DNA of 64,000 nt from Flagellimonas taeanensis (lineage in GTDB: Bacteria > Bacteroidota > Bacteroidia > Flavobacteriales > Flavobacteriaceae). The notes under the pieces were generated by a model, which had not been told where the DNA came from, did no database searches, and was given only the letters and a program-made list of their open reading frames with translations. The DNA lies in assembly GCF_003584105.1 (NCBI RefSeq), contig NZ_QXFO01000011.1:1-64000 (forward strand), read 5' to 3'. Positions 53,220 through 62,503 of this stretch are shown piece after piece; position 1 is the stretch's first letter; every line of letters begins with the position of its first letter. A program made the translations under genes and the position numbers.

Positions 53220-54416
53220 TTACCCATTTAGGCTCTTGATGTATTGCGCTGGAGTGACCTTTTTTCGCTTCTTGAAAGCCTTGTAGAAGGAGACTTTGTT
53301 GTTGAAGCCAGACTCGTAGATCATGTCTGTGATGGATTCTGTTTGTGATGGGTTTTTATCAATATATGCAATGCATTCCTCAATGCGATAATCGTTTATG
53401 AACTCGTAGAAGTTTTTATTGAATTCTTGATTGATGACTTGCGATAGACTATAGCGGTCTGTATTGAGTTTTTTGGACAAAGTTTCGAGGGATAGGGTAT
53501 GGTCCAGAAAGAGTTTATCGTCCATGGCATCGATCAGCTGCCCTTTTAAGGTTTGGGCCATGGCAACAGTGAGCCCTGAGTTGTTGTATTTTTCCTTTAC
53601 CTAGTTTTTATCGATACGAGCTGGTAACGGCTGGGTGATGATTGTTGGTAAAAGGTATAACAGGAACGAAATCATGATGATGAACACTGAAAAGAAATAG
53701 GCAACAATGTAACGTGTGATATGCTCAAATGATAGTTCATGTTCGAACAAGGCCCTTGTTACTGAGATGATAAATATGGCGGAGAAAAATGAAACCAGGA
53801 TTTTTGCCCAATTCCGGTCCATTCTTTCAAGACGTTTCCTATAATGGACATATTGCCTAATGATCAAGGTCAGAAAAAAACCAAAATATAGACTCTTGAT
53901 ATAGGCATTGTTCAGGAGTTGTCCCCCAATTTTTTTAAATCCTTGACTCGGAGTAATGTCATTCGTGTTTGTCAAAATCAATAACAACAGCATGCTCACC
54001 AAGAAAACACTAAAGTAAAGTGCTGTTTTTTGGGCTTTGATTTTCCTGTGGGGGTAAACTTTTCCTTCAATATATAAGAAAAGAGAAGGCCCCAATAAGA
54101 ATGAAAGACTTGAATAAAATGGGATTTTGGGAATGTGCATCACACCATCCCACCATAAGAGGGTGAGTTCAAGGAGAATGGCTGACATGGCAATCATAAA
54201 AATGCCCATATGGACATTATGTCCTTTCTTAATGCCTATGAGGTAGCTCCCCACGCATATGCCTAAAAGGGATATTCCAATAAATATAAAGTGGAGTAAG
54301 TTCAGTTCACTTGGAACTGCGACCTGAAACATGAGTTCTCTAATAAGGCCAATTTCCCCCATTTGAGGGAAATAAGAAGAAACCGACATATTTGAATTAG
54401 CTATACAATAACGCAT
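53220..54416 (-). pseudogene. 7TM-AraC-type regulator gene interrupted by an in-frame amber codon
   Basis: The 5' part (54416-53604) encodes 271 residues with about seven membrane segments, for example LHFIFIGISLLGICVGSYLI and YIVAYFFSVFIIMISFLLYL. It ends PARIDKN then TAG (53601-53603). In the same frame the codons continue VKEKYNNSGLTVAMAQTL into an AraC-type DNA-binding domain (two helix-turn-helix motifs; DRYSLSQVINQEFNKNFYEF, and ESGFNNKVSFYKAFKKRKKV) ending at 53220. Read through, it is one 397-residue regulator of the membrane-sensor AraC class; CAG (Gln) to TAG is the simplest change. A separate short product starting at ATG 53561 is possible but would lack the sensor. It is upstream of SusCD on the same strand, so it probably controlled that pair. 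An assembly or base-call error is an alternative. Confidence 0.78.
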
Positions 54417-54562
54417 CGAAATTAATAATTATTATGTATTAAAATTCTTAAAAGAGTAAGAAATCATCTACTCGTTTTGCTTCTTTGAAATTCGGTCAAG
54501 TCTTAAAAAAATTGATGCGTAGAGCATTAAGGGATCAATGCTTTTCTTTTCCTTGTATTTCC

Positions 54563-54570
54563 TATTTTTG
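54563..54570 (+). promoter_or_regulatory. -7 element of the amidohydrolase promoter
   Basis: TATTTTTG matches TAnnTTTG, 15 bp before ATG 54586. Confidence 0.45.
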
Positions 54571-54585
54571 GAAAAACCATCACAA

Positions 54586-56205
54586 ATGAAAAAAGTCCTT
54601 TCAATAATAGTATTCCCTCTTCTCTTTGCCTGCAATTCCAAAGAAGAGGTGGACATCATCGTTTACAATGCTAATATCTACACGGTGGACGAGGAATTCT
54701 CAAAAGCAAGTTCTGTGGCCATCAAGGATGGAAAGTTTTTGGATGTGGGAGAAAGTGAAGATCTTCTGAAAAAATACAACGCCAAAGAATTGTTTGATGC
54801 CAAAGGGAAGACAATGGTCCCGGGTCTCATTGACGCCCATTGCCATTTTTATGGCCTTGGGTTGAACCAGCAAGTAGTGGATTTGGTGGGCACTTCAAGT
54901 TTTGATGAAATCGTGTCCAAAGTGGCCGCTTTCCAAAAAGAACGGCCCTCAAGCTTTATTCGTGGCAGGGGTTGGGACCAAAATGATTGGGAAGAAAAGG
55001 AATTTCCGACCAAGGACAAACTTGATGAACTGTTCCCGGATATTCCCGTAGTTCTGGAGCGTATTGATGGGCATGCCTATCTGGTGAACCAAAAAGTGCT
55101 GGACTTGGCAGGGATAACCGGGGAAACCCAAGTGGATGGTGGCGAAATAGTGAAGAAGGACGGTGCGATCACAGGTGTTTTGGTGGACAACCCCATGGGA
55201 CTGGTAGATGCCATTATCCCGCAACCCAATAAAGAGCAGCAGATCCAGGCCCTGAAAGATGCTGAACGGATATGTTTGGATCATGGCCTCACCACGGTCA
55301 ACGACGCAGGTCTGGGAAGATGGACCATCGAACTGATCGATAGCCTACAGCAAGCGGGTGATTTGTCCATAAGGATCTATGCCATGGTTTCCAACACCCC
55401 GGACAATCTGGATCATTTTTTGGACAAAGGAACCATCAAAACAGATAAACTAAATGTCCGATCTGTAAAAGTTTATGGGGATGGGGCCTTGGGATCTAGA
55501 GGAGCAGCCTTAAAAGCCCCTTATGCTGACCAAGCTGGCCATTACGGGGCCATGGTCACCCCAGTGACGGAAATCGGTGTTCTTGCCGAACGCATTGCTG
55601 CCTCTGATTATCAAATGAACACGCATGCCATTGGGGATTCCGCCAATGTGGTCGTGCTCAGGGCCTATCAAAAGGCTTTGCAGGGCAAGGAAGACCGGCG
55701 GTGGAAAGTGGAGCATGCCCAAGTGGTATCACTACAGGATTTCGATTATTTTGAAGATGGGATCATCCCATCGGTGCAGCCCACCCATGCCACCAGCGAT
55801 ATGTATTGGGCAGGGGGCAGGTTAGGTCCAGAGCGGGTCATGGGAGCCTATGCCTATAAAACATTGTTGGAGAAAGCAGGGATTGTAGCTTTGGGGACAG
55901 ATTTCCCTGTGGAACAAGTAAGTCCTTTCCTGACATTTTATGCGGCTGTGGCCAGACAGGACCAAGAACAGTATCCAGAGGGTGGGTTCCAGATGAAGGA
56001 TGCCCTTTCCAGAGAAGAAACCCTGAGGGGAATGACCCTTTGGGCAGCCTACTCCAACTTTGAGGAAAACGAAAAAGGAAGTATCGAACCGGGCAAGTTT
56101 GCAGATTTCGTTATCCTGAGCGATGACATCATGACCGTACCCGTCGAAAATATCCCAAGTTTAAAGGCAGAGCAAGTTTTCTTGGGAGGAAAAAAGATGA
56201 AATGA
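54586..56205 (+). CDS. YtcJ-like amidohydrolase (lipoprotein)
   Basis: 539 residues from ATG 54586, chosen because it begins a lipoprotein signal (MKKVLSIIVFPLLFAC, Cys16); the earlier in-frame ATG would put the promoter -7 element inside the gene. It belongs to the exo-type metal-dependent amidohydrolases (COG1574). Visible site residues: GLIDAHCHFYG (HxH), VKVYGDGALGSRGAAL, NTHAIGDSAN, WKVEHAQ and ALGTDFPVEQVSPF (final Asp). The natural substrate is unknown; relatives act on formamides and cyclic amides. The lipid anchor suggests a periplasmic location. Confidence 0.9.
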   Translation: MKKVLSIIVFPLLFACNSKEEVDIIVYNANIYTVDEEFSKASSVAIKDGKFLDVGESEDLLKKYNAKELFDAKGKTMVPGLIDAHCHFYGLGLNQQVVDLVGTSSFDEIVSKVAAFQKERPSSFIRGRGWDQNDWEEKEFPTKDKLDELFPDIPVVLERIDGHAYLVNQKVLDLAGITGETQVDGGEIVKKDGAITGVLVDNPMGLVDAIIPQPNKEQQIQALKDAERICLDHGLTTVNDAGLGRWTIELIDSLQQAGDLSIRIYAMVSNTPDNLDHFLDKGTIKTDKLNVRSVKVYGDGALGSRGAALKAPYADQAGHYGAMVTPVTEIGVLAERIAASDYQMNTHAIGDSANVVVLRAYQKALQGKEDRRWKVEHAQVVSLQDFDYFEDGIIPSVQPTHATSDMYWAGGRLGPERVMGAYAYKTLLEKAGIVALGTDFPVEQVSPFLTFYAAVARQDQEQYPEGGFQMKDALSREETLRGMTLWAAYSNFEENEKGSIEPGKFADFVILSDDIMTVPVENIPSLKAEQVFLGGKKMK

Positions 56206-56208
56206 TTT

Positions 56209-56234
56209 TGTCATTCTGAACAAAGTGAAGAATC
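56209..56234 (+). repeat. Dispersed flavobacterial repeat unit
   Basis: The sequence begins TGTCATTCTGAACAAAGTGA and resembles the widespread TGTCATT-type repeat. It matches 19 of 26 positions of the minus-strand unit at 22764-22789. Its GTGAAGAATCT part supplies the presumed start codon of the next gene. Confidence 0.5.
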
Positions 56235-56657
56235 TGTTCAAACCTTTATTTCTTCAAGTTTTATTAGGGTCGTTTCTTTTGTTTCAAGTTACTGGTTGCA
56301 AAAGTGAGGTAGGACCAAGGTATGAAGATTATAGCCCCGAAGATTTTTTAAAAGTACCGGGAATAGTTGCCAAAATAACAAGGACGTCGATTTATGCAAG
56401 AGGCAATTGGTATGAATACAATGATTTATTACGCTTACAACCTTGATTCGGATTCTATCTTGGTCGGCAGGGAAATGGATGTGGATATGGCGGTAAGAGA
56501 AGGAGATGGAATTTATATCTTGATGCTCAAGAGTGATAAGAATGTAAGTTTTATGGCAGAACAAAGGATTCTTCCAAATCATGAAAAGGTAGTCAATGAC
56601 TATTTGAAGAAGTCCGAAGAAAAAGGTGTCAAATACTACGGAGTTGATGACCAATAA
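56225..56657 (+). pseudogene. Frameshifted small lipoprotein gene
   Basis: The first frame (from GTG 56225) encodes MKNLFKPLFLQVLLGSFLLF then QVTGCKSEV, a lipoprotein signal with Cys25, and reads up to GNWYEYNDLLRLQP before stopping at 56446. The +1 frame over the same bases continues as IYYAYNLDSDSILVGREMDV and runs to a TAA at 56657. Both frames look coding. Removing one base near 56421-56430 would join them into about 143 residues (...GNWYEYN/IYYAYNLD...). Two separate overlapping genes are less likely. Function unknown. Ends in a bidirectional terminator. Confidence 0.6.
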
Positions 56658-56681
56658 AAAAGCCCCAGTTCGGGGCTTTTT
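56656..56681. terminator. Bidirectional Rho-independent terminator
   Basis: AAAAAGCCCC and GGGGCTTTTT pair around a short AGTTC loop, with A/T runs on both sides. It separates the lipoprotein remnant from the convergent DUF2911 gene. Confidence 0.88.
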
Positions 56682-56692
56682 GAAATTCTATC

Positions 56693-57223
56693 TTAGAAAC
56701 TGATTGGAAGGGAAACCCGTGTGGTGCCCCATCCCATGACCATGTTTCCATCATCTTCGAAAGCAATGGAAAAAGCTTCAAGCTCCTCATCGTCGGTGTT
56801 GGCTGTGGCAGAAACCCTAGCTACATCGCCTTCACTGTCATAGGAGTAAGCCCCCCATTGGTTCAGGTTGCTGTTTAGGATAACGGTCCATTCGTTTTCC
56901 CCGGGGATGGTGAACAGGGCATAGGTTCCCGCTTTGATGGCTTTTCCGCCAACAGTGGCATCCTTGTAAAAAGTCACTTCAGTGGCCTCATTGGCACCGG
57001 TTCTCCATACTTTCCCCTCAGGAGCTAGGTCGGACAAACTACGGCCTTTCAATTGAGGGCGGCTGTAAATGACACGAACGGACTTATCGGCCTCCTTGTA
57101 ACTGGCAGGGAAAGAAGCGATGTCCATGGGGCTCTTGTCCAGACCGCTGAATTTTTGGGCTGCGGCCTCTGTGGAAAAAACTAGGGCAAAGGCAAAGAAA
57201 GTCAATAAAAATAGATTTTTCAT
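56693..57223 (-). CDS. DUF2911 exported protein
   Basis: 176 residues from ATG 57223, which begins the signal peptide MKNLFLLTFFAFALVFSTEA; a TTG at 57247 would put the -7 element inside the gene. The DUF2911 core is clear: SVRVIYSRPQLKGRSL, APEGKVWRTGANEATEV and GKAIKAGTYALFTIPGENEW. Function unknown. A TAGTTTTG -7 element (57245-57252) lies 21 bp upstream. Confidence 0.92.
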   Translation of the reverse strand: MKNLFLLTFFAFALVFSTEAAAQKFSGLDKSPMDIASFPASYKEADKSVRVIYSRPQLKGRSLSDLAPEGKVWRTGANEATEVTFYKDATVGGKAIKAGTYALFTIPGENEWTVILNSNLNQWGAYSYDSEGDVARVSATANTDDEELEAFSIAFEDDGNMVMGWGTTRVSLPISF

Positions 57224-57244
57224 GATTGTGATTTTAGTTGTTTT

Positions 57245-57252
57245 CAAAACTA
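57245..57252 (-). promoter_or_regulatory. -7 element of the DUF2911 gene promoter
   Basis: Minus-strand TAGTTTTG, an exact TAnnTTTG match, 21 bp before the ATG. Confidence 0.45.
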
Positions 57253-57465
57253 GAATTAATTCAATATTGTTTGTATAAAAAGACGTTAAAATTGAAGAAC
57301 CTTACAGAATACATGGGATAGATGCTTTCTTTTACTGAAAAAGTATCAAAAAAGTATGTTTTGGTATTTTAAACGAATAAAATGTAATTAAATATAGATT
57401 TATTGTTTTATTTCAAAAGTTGAATATTCATTTTTGTATCAAAATTGTCATAAACTATAATATAT

Positions 57466-59136
57466 ATGTGTGGAATTGTTTGCGCATTTGATGTGAAGGA
57501 AAGCACGGAAGTGTTGAGGCCCCAATTGTTGGAAATGTCTAAAAAAGTGAGACATAGGGGTCCGGATTGGAGTGGGATTTATTCGGATGACAAGGCTATT
57601 TTGGCCCATGAAAGGTTGGCAATCGTTGACCCTGCCTCTGGGAAACAACCTTTGTTGAGTGCCGATGGAAAACTTGTGCTGGCCGCCAATGGCGAAATCT
57701 ATAACCACCAAGAACTGAGAAAACAGTTTGAAGGGAAATACGAGTTCAAGACCCAATCCGACTGTGAGGTCATTTTGGCCCTTTATCAAGAAAAGGGTAC
57801 GGGTTTCATAGATGAAATGAACGGAATCTTTGGCTTTGCCATATACGATAGTGAGAAGGACGAATATTTCATCGCCCGTGATCATATGGGGATCATTCCA
57901 TTGTACATTGGTTGGGACAAGAACGGGACTTTCTATGTGGCCTCCGAATTGAAGGCCTTGGAAGGCACCTGTTCCAAAATTCAGCTTTTCCCTCCCGGGC
58001 ACTATTTGCACAGCTCGGACGGGGAGTTCAAGAGATGGTACCAAAGGGATTGGATGGAGTACGATGCCGTCAAGGAAAACGAGACCAGTATTGAAGAGAT
58101 AAAGGTGGCTTTGGAAGCCGCAGTACACCGTCAGTTGATGTCCGATGTGCCCTATGGGGTGTTGCTCTCCGGTGGATTGGACTCTTCCGTGACCTCGGCC
58201 ATCGCCAAAAGATATTCCCAAAAAAGGATTGAATCCGGTGATACCGCCGATGCCTGGTGGCCTCAACTGCATTCCTTTTCAGTGGGGTTGGAGGGTTCAC
58301 CAGATTTAGCCGCTGCCCAGAAAGTGGCCAAGCACATTGGGACCATCCACCACGAGATAAAATTCACCATTCAAGAAGGATTAGATGCCATAAAAGATGT
58401 CATCTATAACCTCGAGACCTATGATATCACCACCATTAGGGCGAGCACGCCGATGTATTTGATGGCAAGGGTCATCAAGTCGATGGGTATCAAAATGGTA
58501 CTTTCCGGGGAAGGAGCGGACGAGCTTTTCGGAGGATACTTGTATTTTCACAAGGCACCAAGTCCAAAGGATTTCCATGAAGAGACCGTACGTAAGTTGG
58601 ACAAACTCCACATGTACGATTGCCTTAGGGCCAACAAATCGTTGGCGGCATGGGGAATAGAGGGCAGGGTCCCATTTTTGGACAAGGAATTTATGGATGT
58701 GGCGATGCGAATCAACCCAAAGGATAAGATGATCAATGGGGAGCGTATGGAAAAATGGGTGGTGCGAAAAGCATTTGAATCCTATCTTCCCGAAAGTGTG
58801 GTCTGGAGACAAAAGGAGCAGTTTTCCGATGGAGTAGGGTACAGCTGGATAGATACCTTGAAGTCCATGGTACAGGAAGAAGTGACCGATGAGCAGTTGC
58901 AGAACGCCCATTTCAAGTTCCCGATACAGACGCCTACGACCAAGGAGGAATATTACTATCGTTCCATTTTTGAGGGGCATTTCCCTTCGGATGCAGCTGC
59001 ATTGAGCGTTCCGCAGGAACCTTCGGTGGCCTGTAGTACCAGGATAGCCTTGGAGTGGGACGAAGCCTTTAAAAACATGAACGATCCTTCAGGAAGGGCC
59101 GTTGCCAAAGTGCACACCGATGCTTATGTGAAATAA
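57466..59136 (+). CDS. asnB: Asparagine synthase B (glutamine-hydrolysing)
   Basis: Makes asparagine from aspartate, ATP and glutamine. 556 residues. Cys2 of MCGIVCAFDV is the glutaminase nucleophile. The glutamine-binding region (RHRGPDWSGI and AANGEIYNHQELRKQF) is intact. The synthetase domain has the ATP-pyrophosphatase P-loop LLSGGLDSSVTSAIA and GEGADELFGGYLYFHKAP. Length equals that of E. coli AsnB. It stands alone with its own terminator. Confidence 0.97.
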   Translation: MCGIVCAFDVKESTEVLRPQLLEMSKKVRHRGPDWSGIYSDDKAILAHERLAIVDPASGKQPLLSADGKLVLAANGEIYNHQELRKQFEGKYEFKTQSDCEVILALYQEKGTGFIDEMNGIFGFAIYDSEKDEYFIARDHMGIIPLYIGWDKNGTFYVASELKALEGTCSKIQLFPPGHYLHSSDGEFKRWYQRDWMEYDAVKENETSIEEIKVALEAAVHRQLMSDVPYGVLLSGGLDSSVTSAIAKRYSQKRIESGDTADAWWPQLHSFSVGLEGSPDLAAAQKVAKHIGTIHHEIKFTIQEGLDAIKDVIYNLETYDITTIRASTPMYLMARVIKSMGIKMVLSGEGADELFGGYLYFHKAPSPKDFHEETVRKLDKLHMYDCLRANKSLAAWGIEGRVPFLDKEFMDVAMRINPKDKMINGERMEKWVVRKAFESYLPESVVWRQKEQFSDGVGYSWIDTLKSMVQEEVTDEQLQNAHFKFPIQTPTTKEEYYYRSIFEGHFPSDAAALSVPQEPSVACSTRIALEWDEAFKNMNDPSGRAVAKVHTDAYVK

Positions 59137-59207
59137 CCCAACCGATAATAACCAACCAACGATATGAAGTAGGAAGATGCTGTTTTATTTCATTTTCAAT
59201 TAGTCAG

Positions 59208-59233
59208 AAAAACCCCTTGGACAAGGGGTTTTT
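59208..59233 (+). terminator. Terminator of asnB
   Basis: AAAAACCCCTTG and CAAGGGGTTTTT pair around GA and are followed by T residues; 71 bp after the asnB stop. Symmetrical enough to work in either direction. Confidence 0.85.
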
Positions 59234-59350
59234 CGTTGGTGGCAGATGTGTGTTCCCGAACATTTGTACAGGCTTCCGTTTTCCACAGATTTTGTTGATA
59301 ACTTAGGGGGTTCATTGTCCCTCTATGGCCTAATTCCACTGGCTATTCCT

Positions 59351-59358
59351 TATATTTG
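59351..59358 (+). promoter_or_regulatory. -7 element of the gyrB promoter
   Basis: TATATTTG, exact match to TAnnTTTG, 37 bp before the gyrB ATG. Confidence 0.5.
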
Positions 59359-59395
59359 TAGGATTTGAAAATTTCAAGGCAAATACGAATAATAT

Positions 59396-61336
59396 ATGAG
59401 CGAAGAAGCGAACAAGAAACAATACTCGGCGGATAGTATCCAGGCCCTGGAGGGCATGGAGCACGTACGTATGAGACCTTCCATGTATATTGGTGATGTA
59501 GGGGTCAGGGGGTTGCACCATTTGGTATATGAAGTGGTGGACAACTCCATCGATGAGGCTATGGCCGGCTATTGCGATGCGATTGATGTGGTCATTAATG
59601 AAGATAACTCCATAACCGTTAAGGACAATGGTAGGGGTATCCCTGTCGATCTGCACAAAAAAGAAGGAGTTTCTGCTCTTGAAGTGGTTATGACCAAGAT
59701 TGGGGCTGGAGGGAAGTTTGACAAAGATTCCTATAAAGTTTCCGGGGGACTTCACGGTGTGGGAGTTTCTGTGGTCAACGCACTTTCCAATCATCTAAAA
59801 GCGACTGTACATAGGGACGGAAAAATCTGGGAACAGGAATACGAGAAGGGCAAGACGCTCTATCCCGTAAAGAGCATTGGGGAAAGTGATGAAAGGGGTA
59901 CCGTGGTTACCTTTATTCCTGATGACACCATTTTTACCCAGACCACAGAATACAATTATGAGACTTTGGCAAACAGAATGCGGGAGCTGTCGTATCTGAA
60001 CAAAGGCATCACCATTACGCTTACCGATAAACGAAACAAGGACGACAAAGGGGAGTTCGTTTCCGAAACCTTTCATTCCGAAGAAGGATTGAAGGAATTC
60101 ATTAAATTTTTGGATGGAAATCGGGAACCCCTCACACAAAGCGTCATCTCCATGGAAGGGGAGAAGAATGGCATACCTGTGGAAGTGGCCATGGTGTACA
60201 ACACAGGCTACACCGAAAACCTCCATTCCTATGTGAACAATATCAATACCCACGAAGGAGGTACGCACCTTTCGGGGTTCAGAAGGGGGTTGACCACCAC
60301 CTTGAAAAAATATGCCGACAATTCTGGGATGTTGGACAAACTAAAGTTTGAAATTTCAGGGGATGATTTCCGTGAAGGGCTTACTGCCATTGTTTCCGTA
60401 AAAGTGGCCGAACCCCAGTTCGAAGGCCAGACCAAGACCAAGCTGGGCAACCGTGAGGTGACCAGTGCTGTGAGTCAGGCCGTTTCCGAAATGTTGACGG
60501 ACTATTTGGAGGAACACCCCGAGGATGCCAAACAGATCGTGGAAAAGGTAAAATTGGCCGCACAGGCCAGACATGCTGCCGCCAAGGCCCGTGAAATGGT
60601 TCAGCGTAAAAACCCGATGAGTGTTGGCGGATTGCCAGGAAAACTTTCGGATTGTTCCGAGCAGGACCCGACCAAATGTGAAGTGTTCCTGGTTGAGGGA
60701 GATTCTGCGGGAGGTACGGCCAAGCAAGGACGGGATAGGAATTTTCAGGCTATCCTGCCACTACGAGGAAAAATCCTCAATGTGGAAAAGGCCATGCAGC
60801 ACAAAGTCTTTGAAAATGAAGAGATCAAGAATATTTACACGGCATTGGGGGTCACCATTGGCACCGAAGAGGACAGCAAGGCGCTGAACTTGGACAAGCT
60901 CCGTTACCACAAAGTGGTCATCATGTGTGATGCCGACGTGGATGGTAGCCACATTGAAACCTTGATCCTTACCTTCTTCTTCCGGTACATGCGGGAGTTG
61001 ATAGAGGCAGGACACGTGTACATCGCCACTCCGCCATTATATTTGGTGAAGAAAGGATCTAAGAAACGCTATGCTTGGAACGACAAGGAACGTGATGAGA
61101 TAGTAGCCTCCATGAACGGTGGAGCTGGTATCCAACGCTACAAAGGTCTTGGTGAAATGAACGCGGAACAATTGTGGGATACCACGATGAACCCAGAGTT
61201 CAGGACCCTTCGACAAGTGAGCATAGACAACGCCACCGAATCGGACCGTATCTTCTCCATGTTGATGGGGGATGAGGTACCGCCAAGGAGGGAATTCATT
61301 GAGAAAAATGCCGTCTATGCCAACATAGATGCATAG
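59396..61336 (+). CDS. gyrB: DNA gyrase subunit B
   Basis: ATPase and TOPRIM subunit of gyrase, which supercoils DNA with GyrA. 646 residues. GHKL ATPase motifs: EVVDNSIDEAMAGY, DNGRGIPVDLH and GGLHGVGVSVVNALS. TOPRIM: EVFLVEGDSAGGTAKQGRDR with catalytic Glu, and CDADVDGSHIETLILTFFFR with the DxD metal site. QRYKGLGEMNAEQLWDTTM lies at the C terminus. The intact QRYKGLGEMN supports gyrase over ParE. No recF or dnaN is adjacent, common in Bacteroidota. Confidence 0.98.
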   Translation: MSEEANKKQYSADSIQALEGMEHVRMRPSMYIGDVGVRGLHHLVYEVVDNSIDEAMAGYCDAIDVVINEDNSITVKDNGRGIPVDLHKKEGVSALEVVMTKIGAGGKFDKDSYKVSGGLHGVGVSVVNALSNHLKATVHRDGKIWEQEYEKGKTLYPVKSIGESDERGTVVTFIPDDTIFTQTTEYNYETLANRMRELSYLNKGITITLTDKRNKDDKGEFVSETFHSEEGLKEFIKFLDGNREPLTQSVISMEGEKNGIPVEVAMVYNTGYTENLHSYVNNINTHEGGTHLSGFRRGLTTTLKKYADNSGMLDKLKFEISGDDFREGLTAIVSVKVAEPQFEGQTKTKLGNREVTSAVSQAVSEMLTDYLEEHPEDAKQIVEKVKLAAQARHAAAKAREMVQRKNPMSVGGLPGKLSDCSEQDPTKCEVFLVEGDSAGGTAKQGRDRNFQAILPLRGKILNVEKAMQHKVFENEEIKNIYTALGVTIGTEEDSKALNLDKLRYHKVVIMCDADVDGSHIETLILTFFFRYMRELIEAGHVYIATPPLYLVKKGSKKRYAWNDKERDEIVASMNGGAGIQRYKGLGEMNAEQLWDTTMNPEFRTLRQVSIDNATESDRIFSMLMGDEVPPRREFIEKNAVYANIDA

Positions 61337-61355
61337 ATAACGATTGTTTCACAAC

Positions 61356-61385
61356 AAAAACTCGCCCCAACAAGGCGAGTTTTTT
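61356..61385 (+). terminator. Terminator of gyrB
   Basis: AAAACTCGCC and GGCGAGTTTT pair around CCAACAA and are followed by a T-run, 20 bp after the gyrB stop. Confidence 0.88.
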
Positions 61386-61408
61386 AGTTTTAGGAAAAAT
61401 TTTACAAA

Positions 61409-62422
61409 ATGAAGAAAATCATACTGCTCGCAGCTCTGCTAGGGGCAACTTTCGGCAAAGCCCAAGATTTGAACGACATTTTCGTTTCCGGGGTCAACGA
61501 TGCGGAACGTTTTGCCAACGCTTATTTGGCACCTGTTTCCGAGGCAGCCATCTACACGATCTCTACAGGATGGTACAATAGTGCAGATTCCAAACCCTTG
61601 GGCGGTTTCGAGATATCCATCGTGGGAAACATGACGGGGTTCAAGAACAAGGATGACAAAAAGGCCTTTCTGCTTGATCCTGCAGAATATGAAAATCTGG
61701 ACTTTGTGCAAAATCCAGGTCAGCCACGCTTGGTTTCGACGGCTCTTGGTGACATTGAGGGCGTTGAGGTTTTTGTAGAGGATGAAACCACCCTGTTCAG
61801 TAGCACCTTTGAACTCCCTTCGGGATTGGCTTCCGAAAACATCAATTTCGTTCCATCGGGGTATCTTCAGGGAAGTGTGGGGCTGATCAAGGGATTGGAA
61901 GTGAAAGCCCGTTTCTTGCCCAAGATGAAATTTGATGATGATAATGTCAAATTGGGATTGTTTGGTGCCGGTGTCCAATACGATTTCACCAAGTTGCTTC
62001 CGGCCGATAAACTATTGCCCGTGGCCATTTCGGCGGTCATTGGCTATACCAATCTCGATGGAGAGTATGATTTCACGGATTCGGACATCATTGATGGCAG
62101 CGATCAGCGTATCGAAGCATCGTTCAAAACATGGAATTTCAGTGCCGTGGTCTCCACCCGAAGCATTCCGGTGATCAACTTTTACGGAGGTCTAGGCTAT
62201 ATCACGGGTAAATCGGATATCGATGTATTGGGGACCTATCAGGCCAATGGACCATTTTTCTCTGAAACAGTGGTGGACCCATTTTCCGTTTCCAAAAAGG
62301 CGAGTGGGGTCAATGCCAATTTGGGCACCAAGTTGAAGCTGGGGTTTTTTAGGATCAATGCAGAATATAATTTCGCTGAGTTCAGCACCTTTACCTTTGG
62401 TCTGAACTTTGGGTTTAGATAG
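61409..62422 (+). CDS. Exported barrel-like protein, DUF6588 type
   Basis: 337 residues with a signal peptide (MKKIILLAALLGATFGKAQ). The mature start DLNDIFVSGVNDAERFANAY and LAPVSEAAIYTISTGWYNSA, with later alternating hydrophobic strands and a C-terminal aromatic end (FTFGLNFGFR), point to an outer-membrane barrel. It resembles the flavobacterial family listed as DUF6588; that name is from memory. Function unknown. It follows gyrB but is separated by a terminator. Confidence 0.72.
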   Translation: MKKIILLAALLGATFGKAQDLNDIFVSGVNDAERFANAYLAPVSEAAIYTISTGWYNSADSKPLGGFEISIVGNMTGFKNKDDKKAFLLDPAEYENLDFVQNPGQPRLVSTALGDIEGVEVFVEDETTLFSSTFELPSGLASENINFVPSGYLQGSVGLIKGLEVKARFLPKMKFDDDNVKLGLFGAGVQYDFTKLLPADKLLPVAISAVIGYTNLDGEYDFTDSDIIDGSDQRIEASFKTWNFSAVVSTRSIPVINFYGGLGYITGKSDIDVLGTYQANGPFFSETVVDPFSVSKKASGVNANLGTKLKLGFFRINAEYNFAEFSTFTFGLNFGFR

Positions 62423-62449
62423 TATCACCAACCGACCAACCAAAATAAA

Positions 62450-62477
62450 GTGGGCCCCGACATTTGTCGGGGCCCAC
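62450..62477. terminator. Bidirectional terminator
   Basis: GTGGGCCCCGACA and TGTCGGGGCCCAC are a perfect inverted repeat around TT, flanked by AAA on the left and T-rich sequence on the right. It separates the DUF6588-like gene from the convergent lipoprotein gene. Confidence 0.82.
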
Positions 62478-62503
62478 TATTTTCATATATGTTGGTCTTC
62501 GGC

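Noticed and set aside
53220..53561. Separate 113-residue AraC gene
   Set aside because: The sequence upstream of its ATG is in frame with the membrane-sensor part and encodes the usual linker, so one interrupted gene is the better reading.
56394..56657. Independent 87-residue gene overlapping the lipoprotein
   Set aside because: It lacks its own signal or promoter and continues the lipoprotein after a one-base shift.
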